From the NCBI GenBank assembly GCA_027039165.1, contig JALWEZ010000012.1, positions 1-5,793 of the forward strand: a stretch of 5,793 nt of DNA, in the 5' to 3' direction. A program made the translations under genes and the position numbers. Position 1 is the first letter of the stretch, and every line of letters starts with the position of its first letter. Below are positions 1-5,793 of this stretch, one piece after another. Source of the stretch: Candidatus Moraniibacteriota bacterium. Its GTDB lineage: Bacteria; Patescibacteriota; Minisyncoccia; Moranbacterales; GCA-2747515. The notes under the pieces are model-generated. The model was not told where the DNA came from, did not search any database, and worked only from the letters and a program-made list of their open reading frames with translations.

Positions 1-592
1 CTTTTATAATATTTTTATTCTTTACAATTTCACTACAAGACACTTCTACTATTTCAAGTCCTTTACTTTTACCCATTGCAACCATAGCTTTTACAAAAAT
101 ATCAGATTTACCTATTATAACCCCTTTCTTTTTTGACAAATCCAAGAGAGTGCTTTGAGCAAGTCTTAAAAGTGCTTTTGGAAACACTGGAGCAATTACA
201 TCTTTTTTGCCTTTTATAAATCCGTCTATATTTTCTTTTTTGAATCCATCCACATCCTTATCTTTATCGATTGATGCTATGATTTTATCTGTATCTAAAT
301 ATTTAGGTAATGGCAATTGCACAATTATACCATCCACATCCTTATCTTTATTCAAAAAAGATATAGTATCGATTATAATGTCTTGTTCCACACCACTTTC
401 CATTACATAGAGATTAAATTCAACTCCTATTTTCTCTGCTTGTTTTTTCTTTATATTTACATACACTTTTGAAGATTTATCTTCTCCTATAAGTAAAACT
501 GCAATAGTTGGCACAAAACCAAAAGTTTTCACTCGACTTTTTAGAGTATCCAACATTTTATTTGAAATTTTTTTACCATCTATTAGCTCCAT
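1..592 (-). CDS. folD: FolD-like methylenetetrahydrofolate dehydrogenase/cyclohydrolase, 3' end outside window
   Basis: In the family this cytoplasmic enzyme converts 5,10-methylene-THF to 10-formyl-THF with NADP. The frame is open from ATG 592-590 to the left edge (197 codons; the family is about 280-300 residues). The start MELIDGKKIS matches the usual FolD N-terminus. The catalytic lobe is well kept: IGEDKSSKVYV at 35-45, Tyr44 and Lys48 of the YxxxK motif, IIVQLPLP at 89-96 with Gln92, and KDVDGF at 112-117 with Asp115. The second half is divergent. The PCTP motif reads PVFP (135-138), the dinucleotide-site motif usually like S-N-I-V-G-R-P reads S-D-I-F-V-K-A (163-169), and the following H-x-x-T region reads SCSEI. 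Spacing between these motifs is normal, so this is drift and not a frameshift. Cofactor binding may be weakened or lost. The family call is firm, full bifunctionality is not. No Shine-Dalgarno sequence precedes the ATG. Confidence 0.88.
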   Translation of the reverse strand, partial: MELIDGKKISNKMLDTLKSRVKTFGFVPTIAVLLIGEDKSSKVYVNIKKKQAEKIGVEFNLYVMESGVEQDIIIDTISFLNKDKDVDGIIVQLPLPKYLDTDKIIASIDKDKDVDGFKKENIDGFIKGKKDVIAPVFPKALLRLAQSTLLDLSKKKGVIIGKSDIFVKAMVAMGKSKGLEIVEVSCSEIVKNKNIIK

Positions 593-617
593 AATTATAA
601 AATTTAGTTATTAATGC

Positions 618-646
618 AGATTACGAAATAGGTCACAAAATGACAA
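618..646 (-). promoter_or_regulatory. weak candidate promoter for folD
   Basis: On the minus strand TTGTCA (646-641) lies 17 bases from TAATCT (623-618), which would start transcription near 611 and give a leader of about 20 nt to folD. The -35 matches consensus at five of six bases, but the -10 matches only at T1, A2 and T6. The perfect TATAAT at 599-594 ends one base before the ATG, so it cannot serve the chosen start. A short inverted repeat (GTCA, five bases, TGAC) sits within the -35/spacer area and could be chance. Confidence 0.3.
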
Positions 647-672
647 CTTTATCTCAGTTTAATGTTATTATT

Positions 673-708
673 TTAGCTTTCATTTTCCCTTACAAAAATT
701 AAAGCTAA
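673..708 (-). terminator. imperfect hairpin after the small lipoprotein gene, possible weak terminator
   Basis: TTAGCTTT (673-680 on the plus strand) and AAAGCTAA (701-708) form an 8-bp stem. Inside it one mismatch is followed by five more A-T pairs (ATTTT/AAAAT) around an 8-nt loop. It overlaps the lipoprotein stop codon, where an end-of-transcript structure would be expected. The minus-strand transcript after the stem is AATAATAAC-like and not a run of U. The U-rich tail is on the plus-strand side (TTTTTAG), where no gene was found. It may therefore only protect the 3' end or act on antisense transcripts. Confidence 0.3.
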
Positions 709-845
709 TTTTTAGAATTTTCATTTTGAACTTCTGCTATATAATCAATTTTTTTTGTATTTTCTTTTGATGATTTTTTACTACAAGCCGATAAATTTAA
801 GATAACGCCAAAAACAAATACAGCGAATACTAACCTTTTAATCAT
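705..845 (-). CDS. 46-aa small lipoprotein, function unknown
   Basis: The 46-codon frame begins at ATG 845-843 and ends at TAG 707-705. The product has a textbook lipoprotein signal: MIKR start, hydrophobic stretch LVFAVFVFGVIL (5-16), then lipobox L18-S19-A20-C21. Prolipoprotein transferase and signal peptidase II would be expected to act there, leaving a lipid-anchored 26-residue mature peptide rich in Lys, Asn, Ser and Glu with no recognisable domain. Its ATG overlaps the TGA of the upstream M16 peptidase gene as ATGA, and it has no Shine-Dalgarno sequence of its own, so translation is probably coupled to termination of the peptidase. I do not recognise a family. The signal and lipobox make it much more likely to be real than chance; what it does is unknown. 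Confidence 0.72.
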   Translation of the reverse strand: MIKRLVFAVFVFGVILNLSACSKKSSKENTKKIDYIAEVQNENSKN

Positions 846-2116
846 ATTTTTAATATTTTTTTAAGTGAATCTTTATTTTCTTTATGAGGACCTATTATAG
901 CAAGATTTAAACTATCATTTACAAAAATTTGCTTAGCTACCTCATGTACTTGCTCTATAGTTACTTCATTTATTTTTTTAAGAAGTTCTTTAGGTAGCAT
1001 TATCTCATCTTTTGTAACTTCTTGTGCTCCAAACTTTTGCGCTATATCATCACTAGTTTCATATCCAAAAGAAATACGTCCTGCAAATCCAGATCTTACA
1101 CGATTAAATTCTTCTTCATTCACTCCATTTTTTACTATATCTCTTATTTCTCTTAGTATAATTTCTATAGTTTTCTCTAGATTTTTATGCTCTACTCCAG
1201 CTTGAATAACAAAGGAGCCAGTGTCTTTGTGAAAATCACTCATTGCACGAATATTATACGCTAAGCCCCTTTTTTCTCGAACTTCAGAAAACAATCTACT
1301 ACTCATTCCTCCACCTAAAATACTTGTAAGTATACTAATGGCATATTTATTCTCATCCAAAAACCCTGGGGTATGCACTCCCAAAAGGAAATGAGTTTGA
1401 TCTGTCTTTTTTTCTTTTATTAAAAGCTTTGGCTCTTTTTGAGTTTTTACAAACAACTCACAAACTGGTTTTTCTCCTGAACTCATAGCAGAAAAATCTT
1501 TTTTAATTTTTTCAAGAACTTTTGTCTTTGGAAAATTTCCAGCTACCACAACTACAGTATTTTTTGCACTATAACACCTTTCAAGATACTCCACAAAATT
1601 TTTTCTTTTAAAGTTCAAAACATTTTCCTTTGGTCCAAGAATTGGTCTCCCTAAAGGATGCTTTTCACCGTATAATAATTTTTCAAATTGATTATGTACA
1701 TCACTTGATGGCATGTCTTCATACATATTTATTTCTTGCACAATTGTTCCTGACTCTTTTTTAATTTCTTTTTCATCAAGTATTGCATTTAAATACAAAT
1801 CATGCATAACATCCATCGCCTCTAGAATTTTTTCTGATGACACTTTCGCAAAATAAGCTGTTTGAGTTTGCCCAGTATAAGCATTGTATTTTGCTCCCAA
1901 TGTATCTAATTCTTTGGATATTTTCATTGCATTTGGTCGTTTCTTCGTTCCTTTAAAAAACATATGCTCCAAAAAATGAGCTAGACCATTCTCTTTTTCA
2001 TTTTCATATCTAGAGCCAGTACCTACAATTGTAAAAGTAGTAGCTGTTGTCATGTCTTTAATTGGCACAAGTATGATTCTCAAACCGTTATTAAGAGTAT
2101 GTTTTTCGTAATTCAT
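842..2116 (-). CDS. M16 family zinc metallopeptidase (insulinase/processing-peptidase type)
   Basis: This 424-residue protein belongs to the single N+C half-length M16 peptidases, which usually dimerise into a clamshell around peptide substrates. The inverted zinc motif HFLEH is at 47-51 (His47 and His51 as ligands, Glu50 as catalytic base). The third ligand is Glu128 in VQEINMYEDMP, 77 residues beyond His51 as in the family, with the supporting Glu121 seven residues earlier. The second domain carries GGGMSSRLFSEVREKRGLAY (268-287), the conserved substrate-binding segment with the Arg and Tyr. All catalytic residues are present, so it should be active. There is no signal peptide or membrane segment, so it is probably cytoplasmic. 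ATG 2116 gives the standard start just before the T-L-x-N-G-L-R strand. It has its own promoter (2146-2174) and shares its stop with the start of the small lipoprotein gene. The exact substrate cannot be told. Confidence 0.93.
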   Translation of the reverse strand: MNYEKHTLNNGLRIILVPIKDMTTATTFTIVGTGSRYENEKENGLAHFLEHMFFKGTKKRPNAMKISKELDTLGAKYNAYTGQTQTAYFAKVSSEKILEAMDVMHDLYLNAILDEKEIKKESGTIVQEINMYEDMPSSDVHNQFEKLLYGEKHPLGRPILGPKENVLNFKRKNFVEYLERCYSAKNTVVVVAGNFPKTKVLEKIKKDFSAMSSGEKPVCELFVKTQKEPKLLIKEKKTDQTHFLLGVHTPGFLDENKYAISILTSILGGGMSSRLFSEVREKRGLAYNIRAMSDFHKDTGSFVIQAGVEHKNLEKTIEIILREIRDIVKNGVNEEEFNRVRSGFAGRISFGYETSDDIAQKFGAQEVTKDEIMLPKELLKKINEVTIEQVHEVAKQIFVNDSLNLAIIGPHKENKDSLKKILKI

Positions 2117-2145
2117 ATCAAATTTAAATTCTGTTTATATTTTAA

Positions 2146-2174
2146 ATAATATATCAATATTTATCATAAGTCAA
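2146..2174 (-). promoter_or_regulatory. sigma-70-type promoter of the M16 peptidase gene
   Basis: On the minus strand TTGACT (2174-2169; five of six matches to TTGACA) is followed by exactly 17 bases and TATTAT (2151-2146; five of six matches to TATAAT). The expected start is near 2139, giving a leader of about 23 nt before the ATG at 2116. The leader has no Shine-Dalgarno sequence. The -35 box begins inside the U-tract of the fusA terminator, so the end of one operon and the start of the next share bases. Confidence 0.65.
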
Positions 2175-2203
2175 AAACAACCCCATAACCGAGGTTGTTT
2201 TGA
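2171..2203 (-). terminator. intrinsic terminator of the rpsL-rpsG-fusA operon
   Basis: Starting 18 bases after the fusA stop, the minus-strand transcript forms AAAACAACC (2201-2193), a 10-base loop, and GGTTGTTTT (2182-2174), a perfect 9-bp stem, with two flanking pairs possible across a one-base bulge. The 3' arm runs into a T-tract of five on the minus strand. The A-rich 5' flank and the T-run on the other side (TGATTTTTTA) mean it could also work in the plus direction. It is the clearest terminator in the window. Confidence 0.8.
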
Positions 2204-2221
2204 TTTTTTAGATGGAAAAAA

Positions 2222-4312
2222 TTATTTTTTATCTTCTCCAATTATCTCTTGCGCAATATTTGCTGGAACTTCTGAATAGTGCAAGAATTCCATTACATAA
2301 TTCGCTCTACCTTGTGACATTGATCTAAGTTGAGTTGCATAACCAAACATAGATGAAAGAGGAACTTCTGCATTTATTTCCTTCACAATCGCATTCCCTT
2401 CTCCACTATCATTCATTTCTTTAATTATTCCACGTTTAGAACTAATATCTCCTACAACATCACCCATAAACTCTTCTGGAGTAGTAACTTGAACTTTCAT
2501 GATAGGTTCCAATATAACAGCATTAGCTTTCTTTACAGCATCTTTCACTGCCATTGAACCAGCAACTTTAAACGCTGCTTCAGACGAGTCAACATCATGA
2601 AATGAACCGTCAAACAAAGTAACCTTTACATCCACCATTGGATAACCTGCCAAAACTCCATTATCAAGCGCTTCTTCGATTCCTTTTGCTGTTGGCTTGA
2701 TATATTCTTGAGGAATAACTCCACCTTTAATTTCATTTACAAATTCAAATCCTTTACCTGACTCTTGTGGCTCGACTTTAACTTTTGCATGACCATATTG
2801 ACCACGACCACCAGATTGACGCACGAACTTCCCTTCTCCCTCCGCTTCTGCTGTAATTGTTTCTCTATAAGAAACTTGAGGTTGACCTATATTTGCCTCA
2901 ACTTTAAACTCACGTTTTAGTCTATCAACCAAAATATCAAGATGCAATTCACCCATTCCAGAAAGAATTATCTGCCCAGTTTCTTCATCAGTATAAACTT
3001 TAAAAGTAGGATCTTCATCAGATAATTTTCCAAGAGCTACTCCCATTTTTTCTTGATCAGCTTTAGTTTTTGGCTCAACTGCAATTGAAATAACAGGCTC
3101 TGGAAATTCAATAGACTCAAGAATTACTTTATTTTCCGGATCACAAAGAGTGTCTCCTGTTCTTGTTGATTTCATACCAACCAAAGCTCCTATTTCACCA
3201 GCATAAAGTTCTTCTACTTCCTCTCTATTGTTTGCATGCATCCTTAGAATTCTACCCACTCTCTCTTTTTTATTACTTGCTGTGTTAAATACATATGAAC
3301 CAGCTTTTATAGAACCAGAATATACCCTAAAAAATATAAGTTGTCCTACAAATGGATCAGTTGCAACTTTAAATGCAAGTGCGGAGAAAGGAGCATCATC
3401 ATTAGATTCTCTTGTAATCTCTTTTTCTTCATCATCTACATCTCTACCTACAATAGCAGGAATTTCATTTGGAGCGGGTAAAAAGTCAACTACTGCATCC
3501 AAAACTAATTGCACACCTTTGTTTTGCAATGCTGTTCCAGTATACACTGGTATAAGTTCTCCATTTATAACTCCTTTTCTCATCGCACCCTTTAATTCTT
3601 CAATAGAAATTTCCTCTCCTCCTAGGTACTTATCCATCAATTTTTCATCTTGTTCAACTGCTTTTTCTATTAAAGCCTCTCGCATTTGCTCAGCTTTTTC
3701 CTTTAAATCAGCAGGACATTCTTCTCTAATCACATCTATACCCATTTTACCAGCAAAAGTAACTTTTTCCATTGTAATTAAATCAACAACTCCTTCAAAT
3801 TCATTTCGCTCTCCAATAGGCATTTGAGCTGGAATTGCATTAGGAGTTAATCTATCTACAATTGATTGATATGCACGATAAAAGTCAGCTCCATCTTTAT
3901 CTATTTTATTTATAAAACAAATTCTAGGAACTTTATATTTATCTGCTTGTCTCCAAACCGTTTCTGATTGAGGCTCTACTCCCTCTTTACCATCAAATAC
4001 AACTACTCCACCATCAAGTACACGCATAGATCTTTCAACTTCTACTGTAAAATCAACGTGACCTGGAGTATCAATTATATTGAACTGGTATTCTTTCCAA
4101 AAACAAGTCGTTGCCGCAGAAGTAATAGTTATACCTCGCTCTTGTTCTTGCTCCATCCAGTCCATAGTAGCATCTCCATCGTGCACTTCACCTATTTTGT
4201 GACTAACTCCTGTGTAATAAAGTACACGTTCTGTTGTTGTAGTTTTACCAGCATCAATGTGAGCAATAATTCCTATATTTCTCACTTTTTCCATTGGCGT
4301 CATTCGTGCCAT
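2222..4312 (-). CDS. fusA: translation elongation factor G (EF-G)
   Basis: EF-G is the ribosomal GTPase that moves tRNA and mRNA after peptide bond formation and, with RRF, recycles ribosomes. At 696 residues it has normal full length. GTPase motifs are all present: G1 AHIDAGKT (17-24), G2 RGITI (59-63), G3 DTPGH with catalytic His85 (81-85), G4 NKID (135-138) and G5 GTAL (259-262). Beta-barrel domain II is at about 305-395 and domain III at about 405-480. Domain IV has the loop [12 protein letters not shown] (500-511) and the tip [10 protein letters not shown] (572-581). Domain V is at about 602-690 and ends in the typical [13 protein letters not shown] segment. These features fit canonical EF-G and not EF-4, TypA or a tetracycline-protection protein. 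The start [15 protein letters not shown] aligns with family N-termini. It lies 35 nt after rpsG with no Shine-Dalgarno sequence, and a terminator follows. Confidence 0.99.
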   Translation of the reverse strand: MARMTPMEKVRNIGIIAHIDAGKTTTTERVLYYTGVSHKIGEVHDGDATMDWMEQEQERGITITSAATTCFWKEYQFNIIDTPGHVDFTVEVERSMRVLDGGVVVFDGKEGVEPQSETVWRQADKYKVPRICFINKIDKDGADFYRAYQSIVDRLTPNAIPAQMPIGERNEFEGVVDLITMEKVTFAGKMGIDVIREECPADLKEKAEQMREALIEKAVEQDEKLMDKYLGGEEISIEELKGAMRKGVINGELIPVYTGTALQNKGVQLVLDAVVDFLPAPNEIPAIVGRDVDDEEKEITRESNDDAPFSALAFKVATDPFVGQLIFFRVYSGSIKAGSYVFNTASNKKERVGRILRMHANNREEVEELYAGEIGALVGMKSTRTGDTLCDPENKVILESIEFPEPVISIAVEPKTKADQEKMGVALGKLSDEDPTFKVYTDEETGQIILSGMGELHLDILVDRLKREFKVEANIGQPQVSYRETITAEAEGEGKFVRQSGGRGQYGHAKVKVEPQESGKGFEFVNEIKGGVIPQEYIKPTAKGIEEALDNGVLAGYPMVDVKVTLFDGSFHDVDSSEAAFKVAGSMAVKDAVKKANAVILEPIMKVQVTTPEEFMGDVVGDISSKRGIIKEMNDSGEGNAIVKEINAEVPLSSMFGYATQLRSMSQGRANYVMEFLHYSEVPANIAQEIIGEDKK

Positions 4313-4347
4313 AATATTTTTTTATTTAATTAATACAATTGTTTTTA

Positions 4348-4815
4348 TTAAGCAAAATGTGCAAATGCCTTATTTGCCTCTGCCATTTTGTGAGTTTCTT
4401 CACGTTTTTTCATAGCAGCTCCTTCTTTTTCACTAGCAGCTAATAACTCTTGAGCAAGAGCTTCAGCCATAGACTTTCCTTTTTGCTTTCTACAAGCCTC
4501 TCTTATCCATCTCATCGCAAGAGTCTGACGACGATCGCCCACTACTGGCACAGGAACTTGATAATTAGCTCCTCCAATTCTTTTTGATTTTAAAGTCACT
4601 AGAGGAGATACGTTTTTAAGAGCTTGTTCAAAAACATTTACACCACCTTTTTTAGTTTTTTCATGTATTATGTCCAATGCATCATAAACAATTCTCTCAG
4701 CAACTGTTCTTTTTCCGTCAAGCATGATTTGACCTATAAATCTACCTAATAAGATATTATTAAATTTTGGATCTGGTCGCCATGACTTTTTATATACTTT
4801 TTTTCTTCTAGCCAT
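4348..4815 (-). CDS. rpsG: 30S ribosomal protein S7
   Basis: S7 is a primary binder of the 3' major domain of 16S rRNA. It nucleates assembly of the 30S head and lines the E-site/mRNA exit region. The 155-residue length is the usual bacterial size. Recognisable segments are the basic N-terminus MARRKKVYKK, PDPKFNN (15-20), the K-S-K-R-I-G-G-x-x-Y-Q-V-P-V segment (76-89), the AMRWI helix (100-104), and the C-terminal KKREETHKMAEANKAFAH (136-153). The product is intact with no unusual insertion. It lies 33 nt downstream of rpsL and 35 nt upstream of fusA. In E. coli, S7 represses its operon by binding the rpsL-rpsG spacer. Here that spacer is only 33 nt and very AT-rich, so the E. coli-type site cannot be recognised. 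The start has no Shine-Dalgarno sequence. Confidence 0.99.
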   Translation of the reverse strand: MARRKKVYKKSWRPDPKFNNILLGRFIGQIMLDGKRTVAERIVYDALDIIHEKTKKGGVNVFEQALKNVSPLVTLKSKRIGGANYQVPVPVVGDRRQTLAMRWIREACRKQKGKSMAEALAQELLAASEKEGAAMKKREETHKMAEANKAFAHFA

Positions 4816-4848
4816 ATATTTATTGTATTATTATCGTTAAAAGTTAGA

Positions 4849-5262
4849 TTATTTTTTTGGTTTTTTTGTACCGTATTTTGAGCGTCCTTGTTCACGACCT
4901 TCTACACCAGCACAGTCAAGTACTCCACGTACTACGTGATACCTTACACCTGGTAAATCTTTTACTCTACCACCTCTTATCATTACTATTGAATGTTCTT
5001 GTAAATTATGTCCTTCTCCGCCAATGTACGCTGTAACTTCCATACCATTTGTAAGTTTCACACGCGCAATTTTCCTAAGAGCAGAATTAGGTTTTTTAGG
5101 TGTTACTGTTGATACTTTTATACAAACTCCTCTCTTGAAAGGTCCTTGTGATTTAACTGATTTATTCTTTAAAGTATTAAAGACTGTTTCCATTGCAGGA
5201 GCTTTAGTCTTTTTATTCTTACTTTTTCTTGGTTTACGTTTTAACTGATTAATTGTAGGCAT
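4849..5262 (-). CDS. rpsL: 30S ribosomal protein S12
   Basis: S12 sits at the 30S decoding centre and controls tRNA selection accuracy. The 137 residues run from MPTINQL to [12 protein letters not shown], both family hallmarks. The loop [11 protein letters not shown] (54-64) and the loop [13 protein letters not shown] (97-109) are unchanged. The two lysines whose change gives streptomycin resistance in E. coli (K43 and K88 there) are Lys56 and Lys101 here, so the S12 positions are wild type. Asp102 is the residue methylthiolated by RimO in many bacteria. Compared with E. coli S12, there is an extra stretch of about 13 residues before KRGVC (around 25-42), the longer version also seen in Bacillus. 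It is the first gene of the str operon, with a leader of about 85 nt. Upstream of the ATG only a poor AAAGAA purine run is seen. Confidence 0.99.
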   Translation of the reverse strand: MPTINQLKRKPRKSKNKKTKAPAMETVFNTLKNKSVKSQGPFKRGVCIKVSTVTPKKPNSALRKIARVKLTNGMEVTAYIGGEGHNLQEHSIVMIRGGRVKDLPGVRYHVVRGVLDCAGVEGREQGRSKYGTKKPKK

Positions 5263-5348
5263 AATTTCTTTAGAAAATTAATAAATAAAAATTACCAACA
5301 TACTGAAACGTTTTTTAGGTATTCCTTTCACGTCTACATTCTGTTGAT
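5263..5348 (-). other. 5' untranslated leader of the str operon
   Basis: This stretch lies between the predicted transcription start (near 5348) and the rpsL ATG. It is AT-rich apart from a more balanced core around 5304-5331, where a 5-bp stem (TGAAA/TTTCA, 5304-5308 with 5326-5330) can form. A short GTG-started frame of 17 codons (5331-5278, ending TAA) crosses it but has no ribosome binding site. The leader is long enough to hold a regulatory structure, but I see no known ribosomal-protein leader motif. Confidence 0.35.
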
Positions 5349-5354
5349 ATTATT

Positions 5355-5382
5355 ATTATACATTGCTTAAATATAAAGTCAA
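5355..5382 (-). promoter_or_regulatory. sigma-70-type promoter of the rpsL-rpsG-fusA operon
   Basis: On the minus strand TTGACT (5382-5377; five of six) is followed by 16 bases and a perfect TATAAT (5360-5355). The expected start is near 5348, about 85 nt ahead of rpsL. It is the strongest promoter match in the window, as expected for a ribosomal-protein operon. The TGA of the upstream repeat protein ends only 18 bases before the -35 box, and no terminator fits between them. Confidence 0.75.
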
Positions 5383-5400
5383 GTTTTATTATAAAAATGC

Positions 5401-5793
5401 TCAGTGTCCCCACATAAACTTAAAACCATTTTCCTTGATACCTACAAAACCATTTTCTAATGGAATAATCTTTTTATAATTTCTATCCCAAAAAAATGGC
5501 TCTCCTCTTCCGCCTCCACTATTTAATCCCCAAGAAGTTATTGAACCGTTACTTTTTATAGCTGCAAATGCTACTTGATTTGCCACAACATCCATATACC
5601 CTCTATCAGTAGGAGCTCCAAATCCCCCAGTATCTGGATATCCCCATGCTGAAATCGAACCGTCATTTTTAAGTGCTGCAAAAGAATTACTAAAATTACA
5701 AACAATTTTTACATAATTACCATCAGTTGGCACATCTACCCAATGTCCTCCATACTTATCGAATAGAGAATTAGGAAAATTTCTAATATGTAT
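5401..5793 (-). CDS. RCC1-like repeat protein, C-terminal 130 residues; N-terminus outside window
   Basis: The frame is open from the right edge to TGA 5403-5401. An internal GTG at 5733 could be mistaken for a start, but 20 further codons upstream remain open and end in GGHWVDV, which looks like the tail of another repeat. The fragment holds three repeats of about 39 residues. Each follows the pattern Y-x-x-I/V-V..., S/A-F-A-A-L/I-K-x-D/N-G-S-I-x-x-W-G, then a Gly-rich turn. Units lie at about 22-60, 61-99 and 100-130, with the WG pairs at 50-51, 88-89 and 128-129. The third unit is more divergent (GFVGIKENGFKFMWG) and the protein stops one residue after its WG. The pattern matches RCC1/alpha-tubulin-suppressor-like beta-propeller blades, which in bacteria occur mostly in secreted or surface proteins. 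Localisation cannot be judged without the N-terminus, and its partner is unknown. Confidence 0.78.
   Translation of the reverse strand: MHIRNFPNSLFDKYGGHWVDVPTDGNYVKIVCNFSNSFAALKNDGSISAWGYPDTGGFGAPTDRGYMDVVANQVAFAAIKSNGSITSWGLNSGGGRGEPFFWDRNYKKIIPLENGFVGIKENGFKFMWGH

Noticed and set aside
207..410. 67-codon plus-strand frame
   Set aside because: It is antisense to folD and its Ser-rich translation reflects the complementary strand of conserved folD motifs.
594..599. Perfect TATAAT just before folD as a promoter -10
   Set aside because: It ends one base before the ATG, so transcription would start inside the gene beyond the conserved N-terminus.
654..683. Nine-codon frame MKAKIITLN preceded by a TAAGGG Shine-Dalgarno-like run
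   Set aside because: It lies inside the 3' arm of the hairpin and upstream of the folD promoter candidate. It is too short to support, and other genes in the window do not use such a signal.
3228..3827. 199-codon plus-strand open frame opposite fusA
   Set aside because: It is the antisense shadow of a highly conserved EF-G coding region, with low-complexity Ser-rich translation and no start context.
3968..4333. 121-codon plus-strand open frame opposite the 5' end of fusA
   Set aside because: It is antisense to the GTPase domain of EF-G; the translation shows no domain.
5024..5248. 74-codon plus-strand frame opposite rpsL with a hydrophobic stretch
   Set aside because: It is entirely antisense to conserved S12 codons; the hydrophobicity comes from complementing lysine codons.
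842..5403. UGA recoded as glycine (code 25) or tryptophan (code 4), suggested by the AT-rich, possibly CPR origin and by two genes ending in TGA
   Set aside because: fusA, rpsG, rpsL, M16 and the visible folD contain no internal TGA despite many Gly residues, and the Trp codons checked are TGG. Reading through the two terminal TGAs adds only L-K-G and A-F-L before another stop.
5731..5733. GTG at 5733 as the start of a 110-residue protein
   Set aside because: The frame stays open to the window edge and the upstream residues continue the repeat pattern, so this GTG is an internal valine.

Overview
The window is strongly AT-rich and every supportable gene lies on the minus strand, so biological order runs from right to left. 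Its core is the str ribosomal operon (rpsL, rpsG, fusA). The single-copy translation genes are intact and read with the standard code: the Trp codons checked are TGG and no TGA occurs inside a reading frame. I infer a member of the Candidate Phyla Radiation (Patescibacteria). The reasons are low GC, almost no Shine-Dalgarno sequences, a short M16 zinc peptidase of the type common there, a degenerate FolD, and an RCC1-like repeat protein beside housekeeping genes. This is a family-level impression and not a phylogenetic result; a low-GC Firmicute relative is the main alternative.

Right to left, the layout is as follows. The edge (5401-5793) holds the C-terminal end of an RCC1-like repeat protein that begins outside the window. 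Only about 20 bases after its stop comes a clear sigma-70-type promoter (5355-5382), followed by an untranslated leader of about 85 nt. Then come rpsL (S12), rpsG (S7) and fusA (EF-G), separated by 33 and 35 nt and presumably cotranscribed. No tuf gene follows. The operon ends at a good intrinsic terminator (2171-2203).

The U-tract of that terminator also supplies the first bases of the -35 box of the next promoter (2146-2174), which drives an M16 metallopeptidase (842-2116). The peptidase stop codon overlaps, as ATGA, the start of a 46-codon lipoprotein gene (705-845), so the two are probably translationally coupled. A 112-base spacer with an imperfect hairpin and a weak promoter candidate leads to folD, which runs off the left edge after 197 codons.

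The ribosomal genes form one functional unit: S12 and S7 build the 30S subunit, and EF-G translocates on the finished ribosome. The peptidase-lipoprotein pair is a second transcription unit, possibly linked to envelope or peptide turnover. FolD belongs to one-carbon metabolism, but its NADP-binding half has lost several family signature residues. No mobile element, CRISPR array, tRNA or rRNA was seen. The most notable items are the tiny coupled lipoprotein, the divergent FolD and the compact terminator/promoter junction.
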